Assembly: GCA_021732995.1 (NCBI GenBank) | Contig: JAKFWA010000051.1 | Span: 62,001-126,000, forward strand | DNA length: 64,000 nucleotides | Origin: Planctomycetaceae bacterium | GTDB lineage: Bacteria > Planctomycetota > Planctomycetia > Planctomycetales > Planctomycetaceae | Direction: 5' to 3' | Part shown: piece after piece, positions 15,410 through 24,426 of the stretch | Layout: each line of letters opens with the position of its first letter | Numbering within the stretch: the first letter of the stretch is position 1 | Program-made: the position numbers and the translations under genes | The notes under the pieces: model-generated | What the model was told of the DNA's origin: nothing | Seen by the model: only the letters and a program-made list of their open reading frames with translations | Database searches by the model: none

Positions 15410-16522
15410 CTAGAGCAACTTCGTCAGTAACTGCACGATGCGTTCGGAGGTTGTTCCGTCACCGTACGGATTGATCGCCTCGGCCATGCTCCTGTAATGC
15501 GCTGGATCGGACAGCAATCGTTCCGATTCTGCCAGAATCCGTTCACGGTCGGTGCCGACTAAGCGAACGCCGCCGTCCAGTCCTTCCTGTCGCTCCGTCT
15601 TGTCACGCATCACCAGCACGGGTTTACCGAGCGAAGGCGCTTCTTCCTGAACTCCACCGGAGTCAGTCAGAATGAACTGTGAACGACACATCAACGCGAC
15701 AAATGGCTCATAGCCCAATGGTTCGATGAGATGCACGTTCGGCAGATCGCTAAGGATACGCCGCACAGGCTCTTGAACGTTGGGATTCAGGTGCACGGGA
15801 TAGACGACATCTAATTCGGGATGACTTTCCACGAGAGCTCGAATGGCCAGACAGATGTCTTCAAAGCCGGTACCGAAGCTTTCGCGGCGATGTCCGGTCA
15901 CCAGAATGTAAGGACGAGTGAACCGATCAATGATCTGTTGTGTTTGCGGACTGCGCTGGCCGCTTTCAATCTGGTCGCGAACCTGCAGCAGCGCATCGAT
16001 GACGGAATTGCCCGTGACGAAGGCGACGTCGGGTGAAACGCCCTCAGCGATCAGCGTCTGCCGATTCCGCTCAGTGGCGGCAAAGTGCCAACTGGCGATG
16101 CGAGTCGTCAGTACTCGGTTCATTTCTTCGGGGAACGGCGCGCGAATGTCGCCGGTACGCAAGCCGGCTTCGAGATGCCCGATTGGCACGTTCTCATAGA
16201 ACGCTGACAGTGCCGAGCACAGTGTGGTCGTGGTGTCGCCCTGCACCAGAATGGCGTCCGGGCGCTGTTCGCGGATGACGGGGCTGAGCCTCTCAATAAT
16301 ACGGGCGCTAAGACTCGCGAGCGTCTGGCCCGGTTGCATCAGGTTGAGATCCACCTGCGGTTTAATGCCGAACAGTTCCAGAATCTGGTCGAGCATCTGT
16401 CGGTGCTGAGCGGTGACGACCACAATCGGTTCAAAGCCGGGATGACGGTCGAGCGCCTGCACAACCGGGACCATTTTGATGGCTTCCGGCCGCGTTCCAA
16501 ATACCAGCATCACACGCTTCAT
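15410..16522 (-). CDS. wecB: UDP-N-acetylglucosamine 2-epimerase (non-hydrolysing)
   Basis: I start at MKRVMLVFGTRPEAIKM (16522), preceded by GGAG at six bases. The 370-residue protein has the family hallmarks: GTRPEAIKM (substrate loop), VQGDTTTTL, GHLEAGLRTGDIRAPFPEEM, ILVTGHRRESFG with the conserved His, and TDSGGVQEEAPSLGKPVLVMRD. It interconverts UDP-GlcNAc and UDP-ManNAc for surface polysaccharide. It is single on the minus strand, before the clpP genes. Its product fits with the glycosyltransferase at 33 kb as part of polysaccharide building. Confidence 0.95.
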   Translation of the reverse strand: MKRVMLVFGTRPEAIKMVPVVQALDRHPGFEPIVVVTAQHRQMLDQILELFGIKPQVDLNLMQPGQTLASLSARIIERLSPVIREQRPDAILVQGDTTTTLCSALSAFYENVPIGHLEAGLRTGDIRAPFPEEMNRVLTTRIASWHFAATERNRQTLIAEGVSPDVAFVTGNSVIDALLQVRDQIESGQRSPQTQQIIDRFTRPYILVTGHRRESFGTGFEDICLAIRALVESHPELDVVYPVHLNPNVQEPVRRILSDLPNVHLIEPLGYEPFVALMCRSQFILTDSGGVQEEAPSLGKPVLVMRDKTERQEGLDGGVRLVGTDRERILAESERLLSDPAHYRSMAEAINPYGDGTTSERIVQLLTKLL

Positions 16523-16856
16523 GCAGCACTCCATCGCCCGCGAATGACTCAGCTTTACTGACGATCGGAACGTAGGTCAGTGTGCAAAACACGGTCAATC
16601 CCGAACCGGGGGCTGACTTCTGACCGATCCAAATCGCACGGGCGCATAAAGCCGCACGCATGAGTTCGTGAATCGCACATCCGGCAGTTGGTGGCAATCG
16701 CGTTTCCGCGACGAGAAGGCTTGAAAAGCACGGCTTTGCATGACACCAGAATCCTGGTTGAGCAACACATTCCGGCAGCGTGATGGCACATGAATTGCCT
16801 TGATTATCCGGCATCCAAACAAAGCTCGTAGTCAACCAGGTTAAGAGGAGAGAGCG
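16523..16856. other. divergent intergenic region, promoter area
   Basis: This 334-base gap separates wecB (minus) from the CBS-USP-HPF operon (plus) and must hold both promoters. I see no gene, no strong -35/-10 pair and no long palindrome. A good ribosome site (GAGGAGAG) precedes the ATG at 16857. Confidence 0.4.
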
Positions 16857-17378
16857 ATGAACGAGGCGTATCGAAATGCATTGACAGCCGCTGACATCAT
16901 GCGAACGGAAGTCGTCACCGTCAGCCCGACGACGACAATTCAGGACGCGGCTCGCCGAATGGTCGAGAACCATATCAGCGGTCTGCCCGTTGTGGATGCT
17001 CACGATCGCTGCCTGGGCATCATCTCCGCGATGGACATCATGCGGCACGTCGATCGACTCGGAACCGGAGACGCCAACCATGCCGAACGCTTCACCAAAT
17101 ACTTCGACGATCAGACGCATCGCTGGGAATACCTCGACCTAAAGACGTTCTCCGGCGATGGCCTTGCCGCAATCGAGGTCGCTGAGGTCATGACGCGTGA
17201 GCCTCTGCACGTGCTGCCGTGGGCCACATTGAAAGAAGTGGCGACGCAGATGCACGACCACGATGTGCACCGCATTCTCGTGCTGGGTGAAGGCCACTAT
17301 CTGCGCGGCATCATTTCCGCGATGGACTTCGTGCGATTGGCGGCAGTAGCGGAATGCGTGCCCGCCGAGTCTGTCTAA
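16857..17378 (+). CDS. tandem CBS-domain protein
   Basis: Protein of 173 residues made of two CBS domains (about 10-70 and 100-165). Each has the usual pattern: TAADIMRTEVVTVSPTTTI, DAARRMVENHISGLPVVDAH and LGIISAMDIMRHV; then VAEVMTREPLHVLPWATLKE and MHDHDVHRILVLGEGHYLRG with IISAMDFVRLA. Such stand-alone pairs bind adenine nucleotides and sense energy state. A strong GAGGAGAG precedes the start. It is first in an operon with a universal stress protein and an HPF-like protein, which suggests a role in the response to starvation or energy loss. Confidence 0.92.
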   Translation: MNEAYRNALTAADIMRTEVVTVSPTTTIQDAARRMVENHISGLPVVDAHDRCLGIISAMDIMRHVDRLGTGDANHAERFTKYFDDQTHRWEYLDLKTFSGDGLAAIEVAEVMTREPLHVLPWATLKEVATQMHDHDVHRILVLGEGHYLRGIISAMDFVRLAAVAECVPAESV

Positions 17379-17436
17379 CCAACAACGTTCAAGCACTTCG
17401 CTGCCAGTTCTGAGTCTCCGTTAAGAGGACTACATC

Positions 17437-18429
17437 ATGGAACAGTTTAGAAACATTCTGGTCGGTATTGACCTGTCTGACGACGACCGCATGGTTTGCG
17501 GAAAACTCAGTGAGCCCAATCGGGCTGCTTTGGATAAAGCGATTTGGCTGGCGAAGAGGACCCATGCGAAGCTGACGTTCTTTACGGTGCTGCTGCCGTG
17601 CCTCGATCTGGAGGGGGAACTCTTCGATCCGGCGATGCAGCCGCATCTGACGGACGTTATTGAAAGCCTGCGTAAAGACGCTCGCGACGTTATGCAAAGC
17701 CTCACCGTCGAGGCTGAAGCGGAAGGCATCGCGGTCGATCAGGCGATGACCTGCGGCACCGGTTGGCTGGAGATTCTGCGTCGAGTGGTGGAGCACGGCC
17801 ACGATCTGGTGATCGCTGGCAGCCATCACCGGCACGGTCTCGGACGTTTTCTGCTGGGCAGCACCGGTCAGAAACTGTTGCGAAAGTGTCCCTGCCCGGT
17901 CTGGGTTGTCTCACCACATGAGAGCAAGGCGGTGAAGTCTATTCTGATTGCGCATGACCTGTCGGAGTTTGGCGATGAGGTCGCGAAGTTGGGAATTTCA
18001 CTTGCGGAAATGCTGCAGGCCAAGCTGCATGTGCTGCACACCGTCGAGTACCCGTTCGAGATTGCGTACAAAGCCTCCGAAATGCCGGAAGAGTACCTTC
18101 TGGACTACCGGAGCCAGATTTACCGAGACGTGAACCGGGATTTCGATGATATGCTGCATCGGACCGGTTTGATTCGTCGCGTGCACGAAAGCTGCCGACA
18201 TCTGAAGTCAGGTGAAGCGGCGTACTGGATTCTCGACATCGCTGAGAAAGAGAGGATTGATCTGGTTGTGATGGGCACGGTCGGCCGTAGTGGGCTGGAG
18301 GGCGTGCTCATGGGGAACGTCGCGGAGGAAGTTCTGCCGAAGCTCAACTGCTCCGTCCTGGCGGTCAAACCCCAAGGTTTCGTCTGTCCGATTCGGTTCG
18401 CTGAGAAGATTGAGCCTGCTCTGGCCTAA
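17437..18429 (+). CDS. tandem universal stress protein (UspA x2)
   Basis: Protein of 330 residues with two Usp domains. The first (about 5-155) begins FRNILVGIDLSDDDR and ends VIAGSHHRHGLGRFLLGSTG, the G-x2-G-x9-G(S/T) ATP loop, followed by CPCPVWVV. The second (about 165-320) begins VKSILIAHDLSEF and ends VMGTVGRSGLEGVLMGNVAE and CSVLAVKP. The first domain has an insertion near DDDRMVCGKLSEPNRAALDK. It is 58 bases after the CBS gene and 61 before the HPF-like gene. Usp proteins bind ATP and promote survival of stasis; the direct target is unknown. Confidence 0.93.
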   Translation: MEQFRNILVGIDLSDDDRMVCGKLSEPNRAALDKAIWLAKRTHAKLTFFTVLLPCLDLEGELFDPAMQPHLTDVIESLRKDARDVMQSLTVEAEAEGIAVDQAMTCGTGWLEILRRVVEHGHDLVIAGSHHRHGLGRFLLGSTGQKLLRKCPCPVWVVSPHESKAVKSILIAHDLSEFGDEVAKLGISLAEMLQAKLHVLHTVEYPFEIAYKASEMPEEYLLDYRSQIYRDVNRDFDDMLHRTGLIRRVHESCRHLKSGEAAYWILDIAEKERIDLVVMGTVGRSGLEGVLMGNVAEEVLPKLNCSVLAVKPQGFVCPIRFAEKIEPALA

Positions 18430-18490
18430 GCCTGGCAGCTCTAACAACTGGCGAGTGTTTTTCCCGATTTGGCTGCAAGAAGGTGCGACT

Positions 18491-18826
18491 ATGAAAGTTC
18501 ATGTGCATGACACGCTGAAAGAGGTCAATTCCAACCGTGCTGATTTCGTCATGTCGACGATTTCGGAAGGCTTGGAGCGCTTTGCGACAGCAGTCCAGCG
18601 CGTTGACGCCTCCCTAAGCGAGAACGGCCACACCACGTCGACGCGTGAGATTCACTGTCGACTCTCCGCCGTTGTAGGCGGTCTCGGTGTGGTGGTCGGT
18701 GACAGCAAGGAAGGCAACGAGCACGAGGCGCTGAATACGGCCCTCGATCGCCTGATTCGCGGTATCGATCACCGCGTTGGTCAGCAGCGCTCCAAGCGTC
18801 ACGATGAGGTTCTAGTCAGCACTTAA
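18491..18826 (+). CDS. HPF/RaiA-like ribosome-associated protein
   Basis: I start at ATG 18491, where the HPF-like fold begins; the frame runs further upstream through the previous gene. The 111-residue product follows the pattern of ribosome hibernation factors: MKVHVHDTLKEVNSNRADFV, then ISEGLERFATAVQRVDASLS, and a final amphipathic helix HEALNTALDRLIRGIDHRVG with a basic tail. It is the length of a short HPF. It would dock at the decoding centre of idle ribosomes. As third gene after CBS and Usp, and before a terminator, it completes a dormancy operon. Sequence match is moderate, so the family call is likely but not certain. Confidence 0.8.
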   Translation: MKVHVHDTLKEVNSNRADFVMSTISEGLERFATAVQRVDASLSENGHTTSTREIHCRLSAVVGGLGVVVGDSKEGNEHEALNTALDRLIRGIDHRVGQQRSKRHDEVLVST

Positions 18827-18854
18827 TCGCCACGATCCCCCGACCCTGATCACC

Positions 18855-18886
18855 GCCCGGTCCGCCAATGCAGACCGGGCTTTTTT
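18855..18886 (+). terminator. intrinsic terminator of CBS-USP-HPF operon
   Basis: A perfect 8-bp stem, GCCCGGTC (18855-18862) with GACCGGGC (18873-18880), a 10-base loop, and directly after it six T residues (18881-18886). It lies 28 bases after the HPF-like stop. This is a textbook factor-independent terminator on the plus strand. Confidence 0.92.
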
Positions 18887-19087
18887 GTTGCCTTTTTCGG
18901 TTCGGGAGACCCGCCGAATCGTTTTGCCCAAGCACCCCTTGATACACCGTTGGCAACTACGAATACTTGGAATACTTGCTTCCGATCCGTGACGCAGAGC
19001 CCTGTACCGACAAGTGACGGCACCGCTCAACACTTCTGAGGTGATGGCTATCCGCCATCGCCGATCAGTTCATCGAGGAATGCAGTC

Positions 19088-20683
19088 ATGAACATGCCCG
19101 GTGAACTGGTTCCGGCTCGGTGGACTCTGACAAACATCGAAGCCCCCTCAAAGTTCAAAAGTCAGCGATCGCGGGCGTCTCGCTGCATGGTGGTCAGCCT
19201 GCGTCTGCACTCACTGGTCCTGCTTGTGATTGCCTTAGTCGTCATTGTGCATCCGGGATTCCTGAGGCGCGAAGCTCCGGCCTCTGACGCGGAGGCTGGC
19301 GAAGTCAGGCTGGAACAGGACTTCGAGCCGTATGAACTGCGTGAACCGCCACTCGACGCGACCGAATTATGGACCCAATCGCCAATCATCGCGGAACCGC
19401 AACCAGACGACCCCCAGACGGAAGATATCAAGGCCGAGGATCTTGTTTTCACATCCACCGGCCATCTGCTTTCGGTGCAAGGCGCCAAGATTCTTCCGCT
19501 TGGTGGCTGGGGAAACTTCAACATCGATTTCATTCGCCAAATATCCAGGACTTGGTCTGTCGAACTGGGATACCGCCCGGACAACATACTGGGATGCTAC
19601 GCCTATAATTCTGCCTGCGGGCGCCGCCTGGCGTTTCTGACCGGAGGGGGCACCAGGCGGACTGAGAGGGCCGTGCAAGGCGGCTTGATCTGGCTTGCCC
19701 GTCATCAGAATCCAGACGGTAGCTGGAGTCTCGACAAGCATTACTGCAAAGACCGGGCTTGTAGCTGCGACGGCACCGGTGAACTGGAACAGAACGCCGC
19801 TGCGACTGCGTTCGTTCTCCTTCCATTTCTGGCGGGTGGTTGTACACATGAAGCCGAAGGTCCGTTCAGGTTGACTGTCGACCGCGGCCTGAATTGGCTG
19901 GTGAGGAATCAGAAACCAGACGGAGACCTGTCAGCCGGTGAGTCTGAGTTTGCGAGCGCGCACGCCGTGGCGACAATGGCGCTCTGCGATGCTTTCTGGT
20001 GGACGAGAGACAAACGCCTGGTGCAACAAGCTCAGTTGGCCATCAATTTCATTCAGAAGGCTCAGGACGAGGAGACTGGCGGATGGAATGGCTCCGACAA
20101 GAAAGGCTGCGACACGTTCGCATTCGGCTGGCATCTGATGGCTCTCAAGAGCGGTCAGAGAGCTGGTTTGACGATCAACCCGGAGACCCTCAGGAGGGCT
20201 CAGAGGTGGTTGGCAGGCGTGTCCCAGGGCTACAAGGGTGGTTTGTTCTCTAATCGCCCCAATACGGCGGTTTCTCCAACGATGACGGCGGTGGGTCTGC
20301 TTTCGCTGCAGAGTCTCGGTGCGGGGGAGAGCGACCCGCGCATCATTGAAGGGAAGAACTATCTCCTGACGTTGCTGCCCGATGCGAAGGCTCGTAACTG
20401 CTATTACTGGTACTACGCCACGCAGGCCATGCACAACTTACCGGGCCCGGAGTGGGAACGCTGGAACCGCCAAATGCGGCGAGTGCTGATCGAAACCCAG
20501 ACGAAAGAGGGTTGTGCCACCGGAAGCTGGGACCCGAATCATCCCAGGCCTGACCCTTATGGCCGAAACGGCGGCCGAGTCATGGTGACCGCGCTCTCCA
20601 CGCTCACGCTTGAGACCTACTACCGCTATCCGTCGCGCTATTCCAATGGCCCTCCATTGTGGTATACCGATGCGACTCAATGA
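19088..20683 (+). CDS. membrane-anchored terpenoid-cyclase-like toroid protein
   Basis: Protein of 531 residues with a cytoplasmic N-terminus, one membrane segment at about residues 37-55 (LRLHSLVLLVIALVVIVHPG) and an exported remainder. Residues about 190-510 hold prenyltransferase/squalene-oxidase repeats: GGLIWLARHQNPDGSWSLD, RGLNWLVRNQKPDGDLSAGE, INFIQKAQDEETGGWNG, and the final GSWDPNHPRPDPYGRNGGRV. These form an alpha/alpha toroid. The DxDD motif of class II cyclases is not visible, so cyclase activity is doubtful. Such proteins are frequent in planctomycetes with unknown role. A GAGGA lies before the start. A 9-bp hairpin (one G-U pair) lies at 19040-19062 upstream. It is convergent with ispD. 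Confidence 0.85.
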   Translation: MNMPGELVPARWTLTNIEAPSKFKSQRSRASRCMVVSLRLHSLVLLVIALVVIVHPGFLRREAPASDAEAGEVRLEQDFEPYELREPPLDATELWTQSPIIAEPQPDDPQTEDIKAEDLVFTSTGHLLSVQGAKILPLGGWGNFNIDFIRQISRTWSVELGYRPDNILGCYAYNSACGRRLAFLTGGGTRRTERAVQGGLIWLARHQNPDGSWSLDKHYCKDRACSCDGTGELEQNAAATAFVLLPFLAGGCTHEAEGPFRLTVDRGLNWLVRNQKPDGDLSAGESEFASAHAVATMALCDAFWWTRDKRLVQQAQLAINFIQKAQDEETGGWNGSDKKGCDTFAFGWHLMALKSGQRAGLTINPETLRRAQRWLAGVSQGYKGGLFSNRPNTAVSPTMTAVGLLSLQSLGAGESDPRIIEGKNYLLTLLPDAKARNCYYWYYATQAMHNLPGPEWERWNRQMRRVLIETQTKEGCATGSWDPNHPRPDPYGRNGGRVMVTALSTLTLETYYRYPSRYSNGPPLWYTDATQ

Positions 20684-20737
20684 AAACTTCGCTCCTGATT
20701 CAGACAACGCCGGCAATCATCAACCGGCGATTCTGGA

Positions 20738-21493
20738 TCATTCGGAAAACAGCCACTTGGGTTTGTCGTCAGCGAAAGGATGCAGCGCGGCGATGTTTTT
20801 GTCGCGTGGGAGCAGGTCGATCAGCGCGTCAGCCATGCGGAGATCTTCGCGGCTGGTGATCTTCAGGTTCATCGGTGAGCCTTCCACGATCGTTACCGCG
20901 TGGCCAATCTGTTCGACCAGTTGGGCATCGTCAGTCGCCTGCAAGTGGCTGCGTTTGGCGTAGGCCTCGAGCAGCAGTTTGCGGGAGAAGACTTGAGGCG
21001 TTTGTGCCGCCCACAGGTTGGCACGCGGAACCGTCTCGCGAATCTCGCCTCGATCGACACGCTTGATGGTGCTCGAAATGGGTGATGCGAGAATCGCAGC
21101 ACCCGAACGCTCCGCCGCGTTGAAGACGCTCGTGATCCACTCTTTGGCGATTACCGGCCGCGCGGCATCGTGAATGGCGACGAAATCGATGTCCGCTCGA
21201 ACCCGCGCCAGTGCGTTCTGCACGGAGTCCACGCGTTCCACGCCGCCCGGTACTATGTCGAGGTCCAGAAAGGCGAGGTTGGCTTTGTATCTGTCCTTGA
21301 ACCAGTCCACGTCTTCGGGGCTGAGCAACAAGAGAACTTGCTTCACTTCTTCGCGGTTGATGAACGCTTCGGTCGAACGCAGCCACACCGGCCGTCCGCG
21401 CAGGTCCTGAAAAACCTTCTTCTCGCGAGGTTGAGTGCTCCCGAAACGACTGCTTTTTCCCGCCGCGGCGATGATGACTGCGAACTGAGACAT
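20738..21493 (-). CDS. ispD: 2-C-methyl-D-erythritol 4-phosphate cytidylyltransferase
   Basis: IspD, third enzyme of the MEP isoprenoid pathway, which joins CTP and MEP. The 251-residue product shows the nucleotide loop VIIAAAGKSSRFG (6-18) with Lys, the segment IVPGGVERVDSVQNAL, the DFVAIHDAARPVI metal/substrate segment, KRVDRGEIRETVPRANLWAA and QTPQVFSRKLLLEAY, and TDDAQLVEQIGHAVTIVEGS. AGGA lies eight bases before the ATG. It is a single minus-strand gene and is convergent with the toroid protein gene. Confidence 0.96.
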   Translation of the reverse strand: MSQFAVIIAAAGKSSRFGSTQPREKKVFQDLRGRPVWLRSTEAFINREEVKQVLLLLSPEDVDWFKDRYKANLAFLDLDIVPGGVERVDSVQNALARVRADIDFVAIHDAARPVIAKEWITSVFNAAERSGAAILASPISSTIKRVDRGEIRETVPRANLWAAQTPQVFSRKLLLEAYAKRSHLQATDDAQLVEQIGHAVTIVEGSPMNLKITSREDLRMADALIDLLPRDKNIAALHPFADDKPKWLFSE

Positions 21494-21676
21494 CTCCAGA
21501 TCCTTTTGACGCGATACTCGAACGACCGGAGCAGATGAATTGCCACCGCAAGTTATTCCTCAAATCGCCTGCCTCGTGGAGTGTAGTCCAGCCAGCCAGA
21601 TCAGATGAAGTGCCCTTCGTATGCCATAGCTCGGCAGATCATCAATAACGGCGCCATGATGAGTGCCGAGGGGCTG

Positions 21677-22396
21677 TCATTCGCCTGTCAAAAATCGCAG
21701 GGCCAGGCGTACAACGACGACATAGGCATTCTCGGACAGTACGTCCGCTCGGAAGAACTCCGGTGGACTTTTCGGATCGCCGACGAATGGCCTCAGAATC
21801 CACGCGAGTTGAATGGCGACAAAGGAATAAATCACCAGCCATCCGCGCAACATCCAGCGGTGTCGCTCATTGCCTGCGATCAGCGGATTGTAGTGGCGTC
21901 GCAGCAGGACTTGCGCTGAGCAGCTCGCGACCAGAAACATCAGCCCATTGAACGAGACCGCCTGGGAGTAGTTGCTGACCGATGCGTAATACGTTGCCGT
22001 GAGTGGCGCCAGCGACGCCAGTACGATCGTCAACCCAGCTTGAGTTGCAGCCAGTCCACGCAGGGCGTTTCCGAAATCATGGCTCAACCCCAGCAGGGTG
22101 TTGAGCACGTAGAAACTCGGGATGCTGAGTGCGAACGCGCCAAGAATCAGCACGGGAACTTTGCAGGCAGAGAAAAAGAGCAACTGATATCGCCCCGGCT
22201 CCAGACCTGAATAGCTACCCATCACGGCGCCATAGATCATCCCGAGCGACAGCGTGCACAGGATCAGAGTCCGTAACCGCATCGGTGATTCTTCGGCAGG
22301 ACCGCTGCGCAGTACACGATCGACCGAACTTATCCACGTCGGAGCGGACTGCAGAGAGTGGTTCAACGCCGGATGGTTCATCAGTGCCTCAGTCAC
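21677..22396 (-). CDS. multi-pass membrane protein, paralogue of upstream gene
   Basis: Protein of 239 residues with about six hydrophobic helices. It aligns with the product of the gene just upstream (22432-23271): CKVPVLILGAFALSIPSFYV against TVKVPALFLLTLLVTFPSLY, and QLAWILRPFVGDPKSPPEFF against QMSWILRPFIGNPNEPFTWF. The gap between the genes is 35 bases, so they are cotranscribed and come from an old duplication. I recognise this as a recurrent PVC-bacteria membrane family but know no function. Position within the cluster suggests regulation through the operator at 23310. Confidence 0.82.
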   Translation of the reverse strand: MTEALMNHPALNHSLQSAPTWISSVDRVLRSGPAEESPMRLRTLILCTLSLGMIYGAVMGSYSGLEPGRYQLLFFSACKVPVLILGAFALSIPSFYVLNTLLGLSHDFGNALRGLAATQAGLTIVLASLAPLTATYYASVSNYSQAVSFNGLMFLVASCSAQVLLRRHYNPLIAGNERHRWMLRGWLVIYSFVAIQLAWILRPFVGDPKSPPEFFRADVLSENAYVVVVRLALRFLTGE

Positions 22397-22431
22397 CTGC
22401 CCACGATTGATTTCGACACTCCCACAGCGGC

Positions 22432-23271
22432 TTAAAACAAGTTCTGAAAGGCGTGCCAGACGGCTTCGAAGAAGTTCGACTGGCGCGGACGGAACCAGGT
22501 AAATGGTTCATTGGGGTTGCCGATGAACGGTCTCAGAATCCAGCTCATCTGCGAGCCCACCAGCGCGAAGACCACGATCCAGATGCGAAATACGGTCCAG
22601 ATGTGCCGCCCCAATACGTGCTGAGGCATTTTCTCCAAGGCGGTAATCGGACGAGTGAGCATGCTGGCCGTGGCAACTGGCGGTTGATCACTGTTTCCTT
22701 GAACGCCGTTTGTGGGCGGCGCCGGCGTTTCAGTCACCGCGACGGGCGGAGTTTGCGGCGGTTCATTGTCCAGCAGGCTGAGTCTGTGCAGAGTGAGCAG
22801 CAGGAATGTTAGGCCAAGCGCCCCCGCGATTCCAAACGCCACGACGTTCAGCAACACGATGAACGGATAGCTGGTCGTACTGAGCGAAAAGAACGCCACG
22901 ATCGGCCCGAAGGATGCGACGACGGCCAGAGTGACTCCCAGTGATCCCACCAGGAGACGCAGGTTGGACATCAGTCGCAGTCTTGAACCGATCAGGGCGT
23001 TGAAGACATACAGCGATGGAAACGTCACCAGCAGCGTCAGCAGGAACAGCGCGGGTACTTTCACGGTGGAGGCGATCAATTGCTGCAATCGCGGACCATC
23101 GTTGTGGAGCAGGGCGAACGTGCCCATGCACACTCCCGTCACGCCGCCAAGCAGCATGATCAGCACGGTGGTGCCGCGCAAGGGCAGCGCGAACCCGTGC
23201 TCACGCAAGACGGAGACTTGAGTGAGTTCACCGCGCAACAATCGATCAAGTTCTCGCAACCAGTGTTGCAT
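22432..23271 (-). CDS. multi-pass membrane protein, paralogue of downstream gene
   Basis: Protein of 279 residues with about six hydrophobic helices. A polar, Pro-rich insertion (about 175-210) that its paralogue lacks separates helices four and five. The conserved end WILRPFIGNPNEPFTWF is shared with the next gene. The N-terminus (LRELDRLLRGE) is cytoplasmic and charged. It lies 74 bases after the winged-helix regulator gene, and the gap holds a copy of the operator-like motif at 23310-23326, so an internal promoter under that regulator is likely. Function unknown. Confidence 0.82.
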   Translation of the reverse strand: MQHWLRELDRLLRGELTQVSVLREHGFALPLRGTTVLIMLLGGVTGVCMGTFALLHNDGPRLQQLIASTVKVPALFLLTLLVTFPSLYVFNALIGSRLRLMSNLRLLVGSLGVTLAVVASFGPIVAFFSLSTTSYPFIVLLNVVAFGIAGALGLTFLLLTLHRLSLLDNEPPQTPPVAVTETPAPPTNGVQGNSDQPPVATASMLTRPITALEKMPQHVLGRHIWTVFRIWIVVFALVGSQMSWILRPFIGNPNEPFTWFRPRQSNFFEAVWHAFQNLF

Positions 23272-23309
23272 GGCTTACCTCGAAGAAGGGACAGGGATTC
23301 GATGAGCTC

Positions 23310-23326
23310 ACTTTGCATTGCAGAGT
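23310..23326. promoter_or_regulatory. operator-like motif, site 2
   Basis: ACTTTGCATTGCAGAGT, an imperfect palindrome, lies between the regulator gene and the membrane-protein pair. The complement of 24427-24443 reads ACTTTGCACTGCAGAGT, identical at 16 of 17 positions. A 17-base match at two promoters of one cluster suggests binding by the winged-helix regulator encoded there. Confidence 0.7.
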
Positions 23327-23345
23327 TGATAGGCAAATAAGAAGC

Positions 23346-23765
23346 TCAGTTGCCAGACCAGCCCAAACGAACGCGCGCGGCGGCCTGGTTTGCCGCATCA
23401 CGTGCAGCGGCCGCGTCACGAACGACCTGCTCCAGCACGTTGACGTACTCCAGAAACCGCTGCTGGCCTAGCGCTGTCCGTCGATACAGCGTTTGAGTTC
23501 GAGGCTGAGTCGAAGCACTTTTCCAGACTTCAATCAATCCGCTTTCGACCAGCACGGCGAGGTGTCGATTCAGATTTCCGTCCGTGAGTGCGCACAACTG
23601 CTTCAGGTCATTGAACAGCAAGCCTTCAGGATGAGCCGAGAGCGAGGTCAGAATGCCCAGCCGTGCCTTCTCGTGAATGACGCGGTCAAGGCCATCGTAA
23701 GCAAAGCGACCATCGCCTTCGGCTGGCTCTGACTGAGCATCGTCAGCGTTAGATCTGCGAGTCAC
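23346..23765 (-). CDS. winged-helix transcriptional regulator
   Basis: Protein of 139 residues with one winged helix-turn-helix (about 25-105) of the HTH_34 type: VIHEKARLGILTSLSAHPEG, FNDLKQLCALTDGNLNRHLA (recognition helix) and LVESGLIEVWKS, then TLYRRTALGQQRFLEYVNVL. The C-terminus is an Ala-rich helix for dimerisation. It overlaps the membrane protein gene at 23749 by 17 bases, so translation is probably coupled. It should autoregulate through the promoter/operator at 24427-24467 and control the membrane-protein pair through 23310. Confidence 0.9.
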   Translation of the reverse strand: MTRRSNADDAQSEPAEGDGRFAYDGLDRVIHEKARLGILTSLSAHPEGLLFNDLKQLCALTDGNLNRHLAVLVESGLIEVWKSASTQPRTQTLYRRTALGQQRFLEYVNVLEQVVRDAAAARDAANQAAARVRLGWSGN

Positions 23766-24384
23766 GATGACGCTCCAAAAAGACGTACAACCAGACCGTG
23801 GTCAGTAGTTGACCACCACCAAAGATGATGCCCATGCACAGCGGGTCCAGAGCACGCTCTCTTAACGCGATGCTTACAATCCCGCCGATTCCATACCAGA
23901 TTCCGCTGAGTAGTCCGACTCGCGGTAACACCGGATTCGATGCAAAGCAGCCGAGAGCAAACAGCAACGACCAGATGCCGGGCAGGACCCACGTGGCCGA
24001 CGCGTCGCCCGAGTTTCCTTGAAGGAGCAGCGCCAGCGTCACGCCCGCGCCGAGAACAAGAGTCGGAATAAAGTAACCGACGGCCTGTAAGGTGAGCGCG
24101 ACGGTCAGTGAAGACTTCGTTCGCCAGACGTCGACAAGCATGTCTGTGCCAGCAGCAGCCAGGCAGACAAGTGCCGCGCTGCACCACAGTGCAATGTAGT
24201 GACGCGGCTGAGTCTCAGGCGTTGGCGCCCAGTGAGGCTGCAGCAGCGCTGTGGCGATTCCGATCACTCCGGATATGCCTACCGTCAACGTGCGATAGCC
24301 ACGAAACGTGACCGAGCGGCTCAACTGTCGCCGGATGTGCGACAGGTCGGCTGCCGCGCGGTGCAATGCTCCATCATCGTACAT
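23749..24384 (-). CDS. six-helix membrane protein coupled to regulator
   Basis: Protein of 211 residues. A short cytoplasmic N-terminus (LSHIRRQLSRSVTFRGYR) is followed by six hydrophobic helices, the first being TLTVGISGVIGIATALL and the last GIIFGGGQLLTTVWLYVFL, and a charged C-terminus. The start has GAGGAGG nine bases upstream, a strong site. The gene overlaps the regulator by 17 bases. Pairing of a small membrane protein with an HTH_34 regulator is recurrent in bacteria, and the membrane protein may sense the signal. Function unknown. Confidence 0.85.
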   Translation of the reverse strand: MYDDGALHRAAADLSHIRRQLSRSVTFRGYRTLTVGISGVIGIATALLQPHWAPTPETQPRHYIALWCSAALVCLAAAGTDMLVDVWRTKSSLTVALTLQAVGYFIPTLVLGAGVTLALLLQGNSGDASATWVLPGIWSLLFALGCFASNPVLPRVGLLSGIWYGIGGIVSIALRERALDPLCMGIIFGGGQLLTTVWLYVFLERHRDSQI

Positions 24385-24426
24385 CGGTCCGCCTCCTCGC
24401 CGTAGTTTTCAACAGGAATGCCGTCT

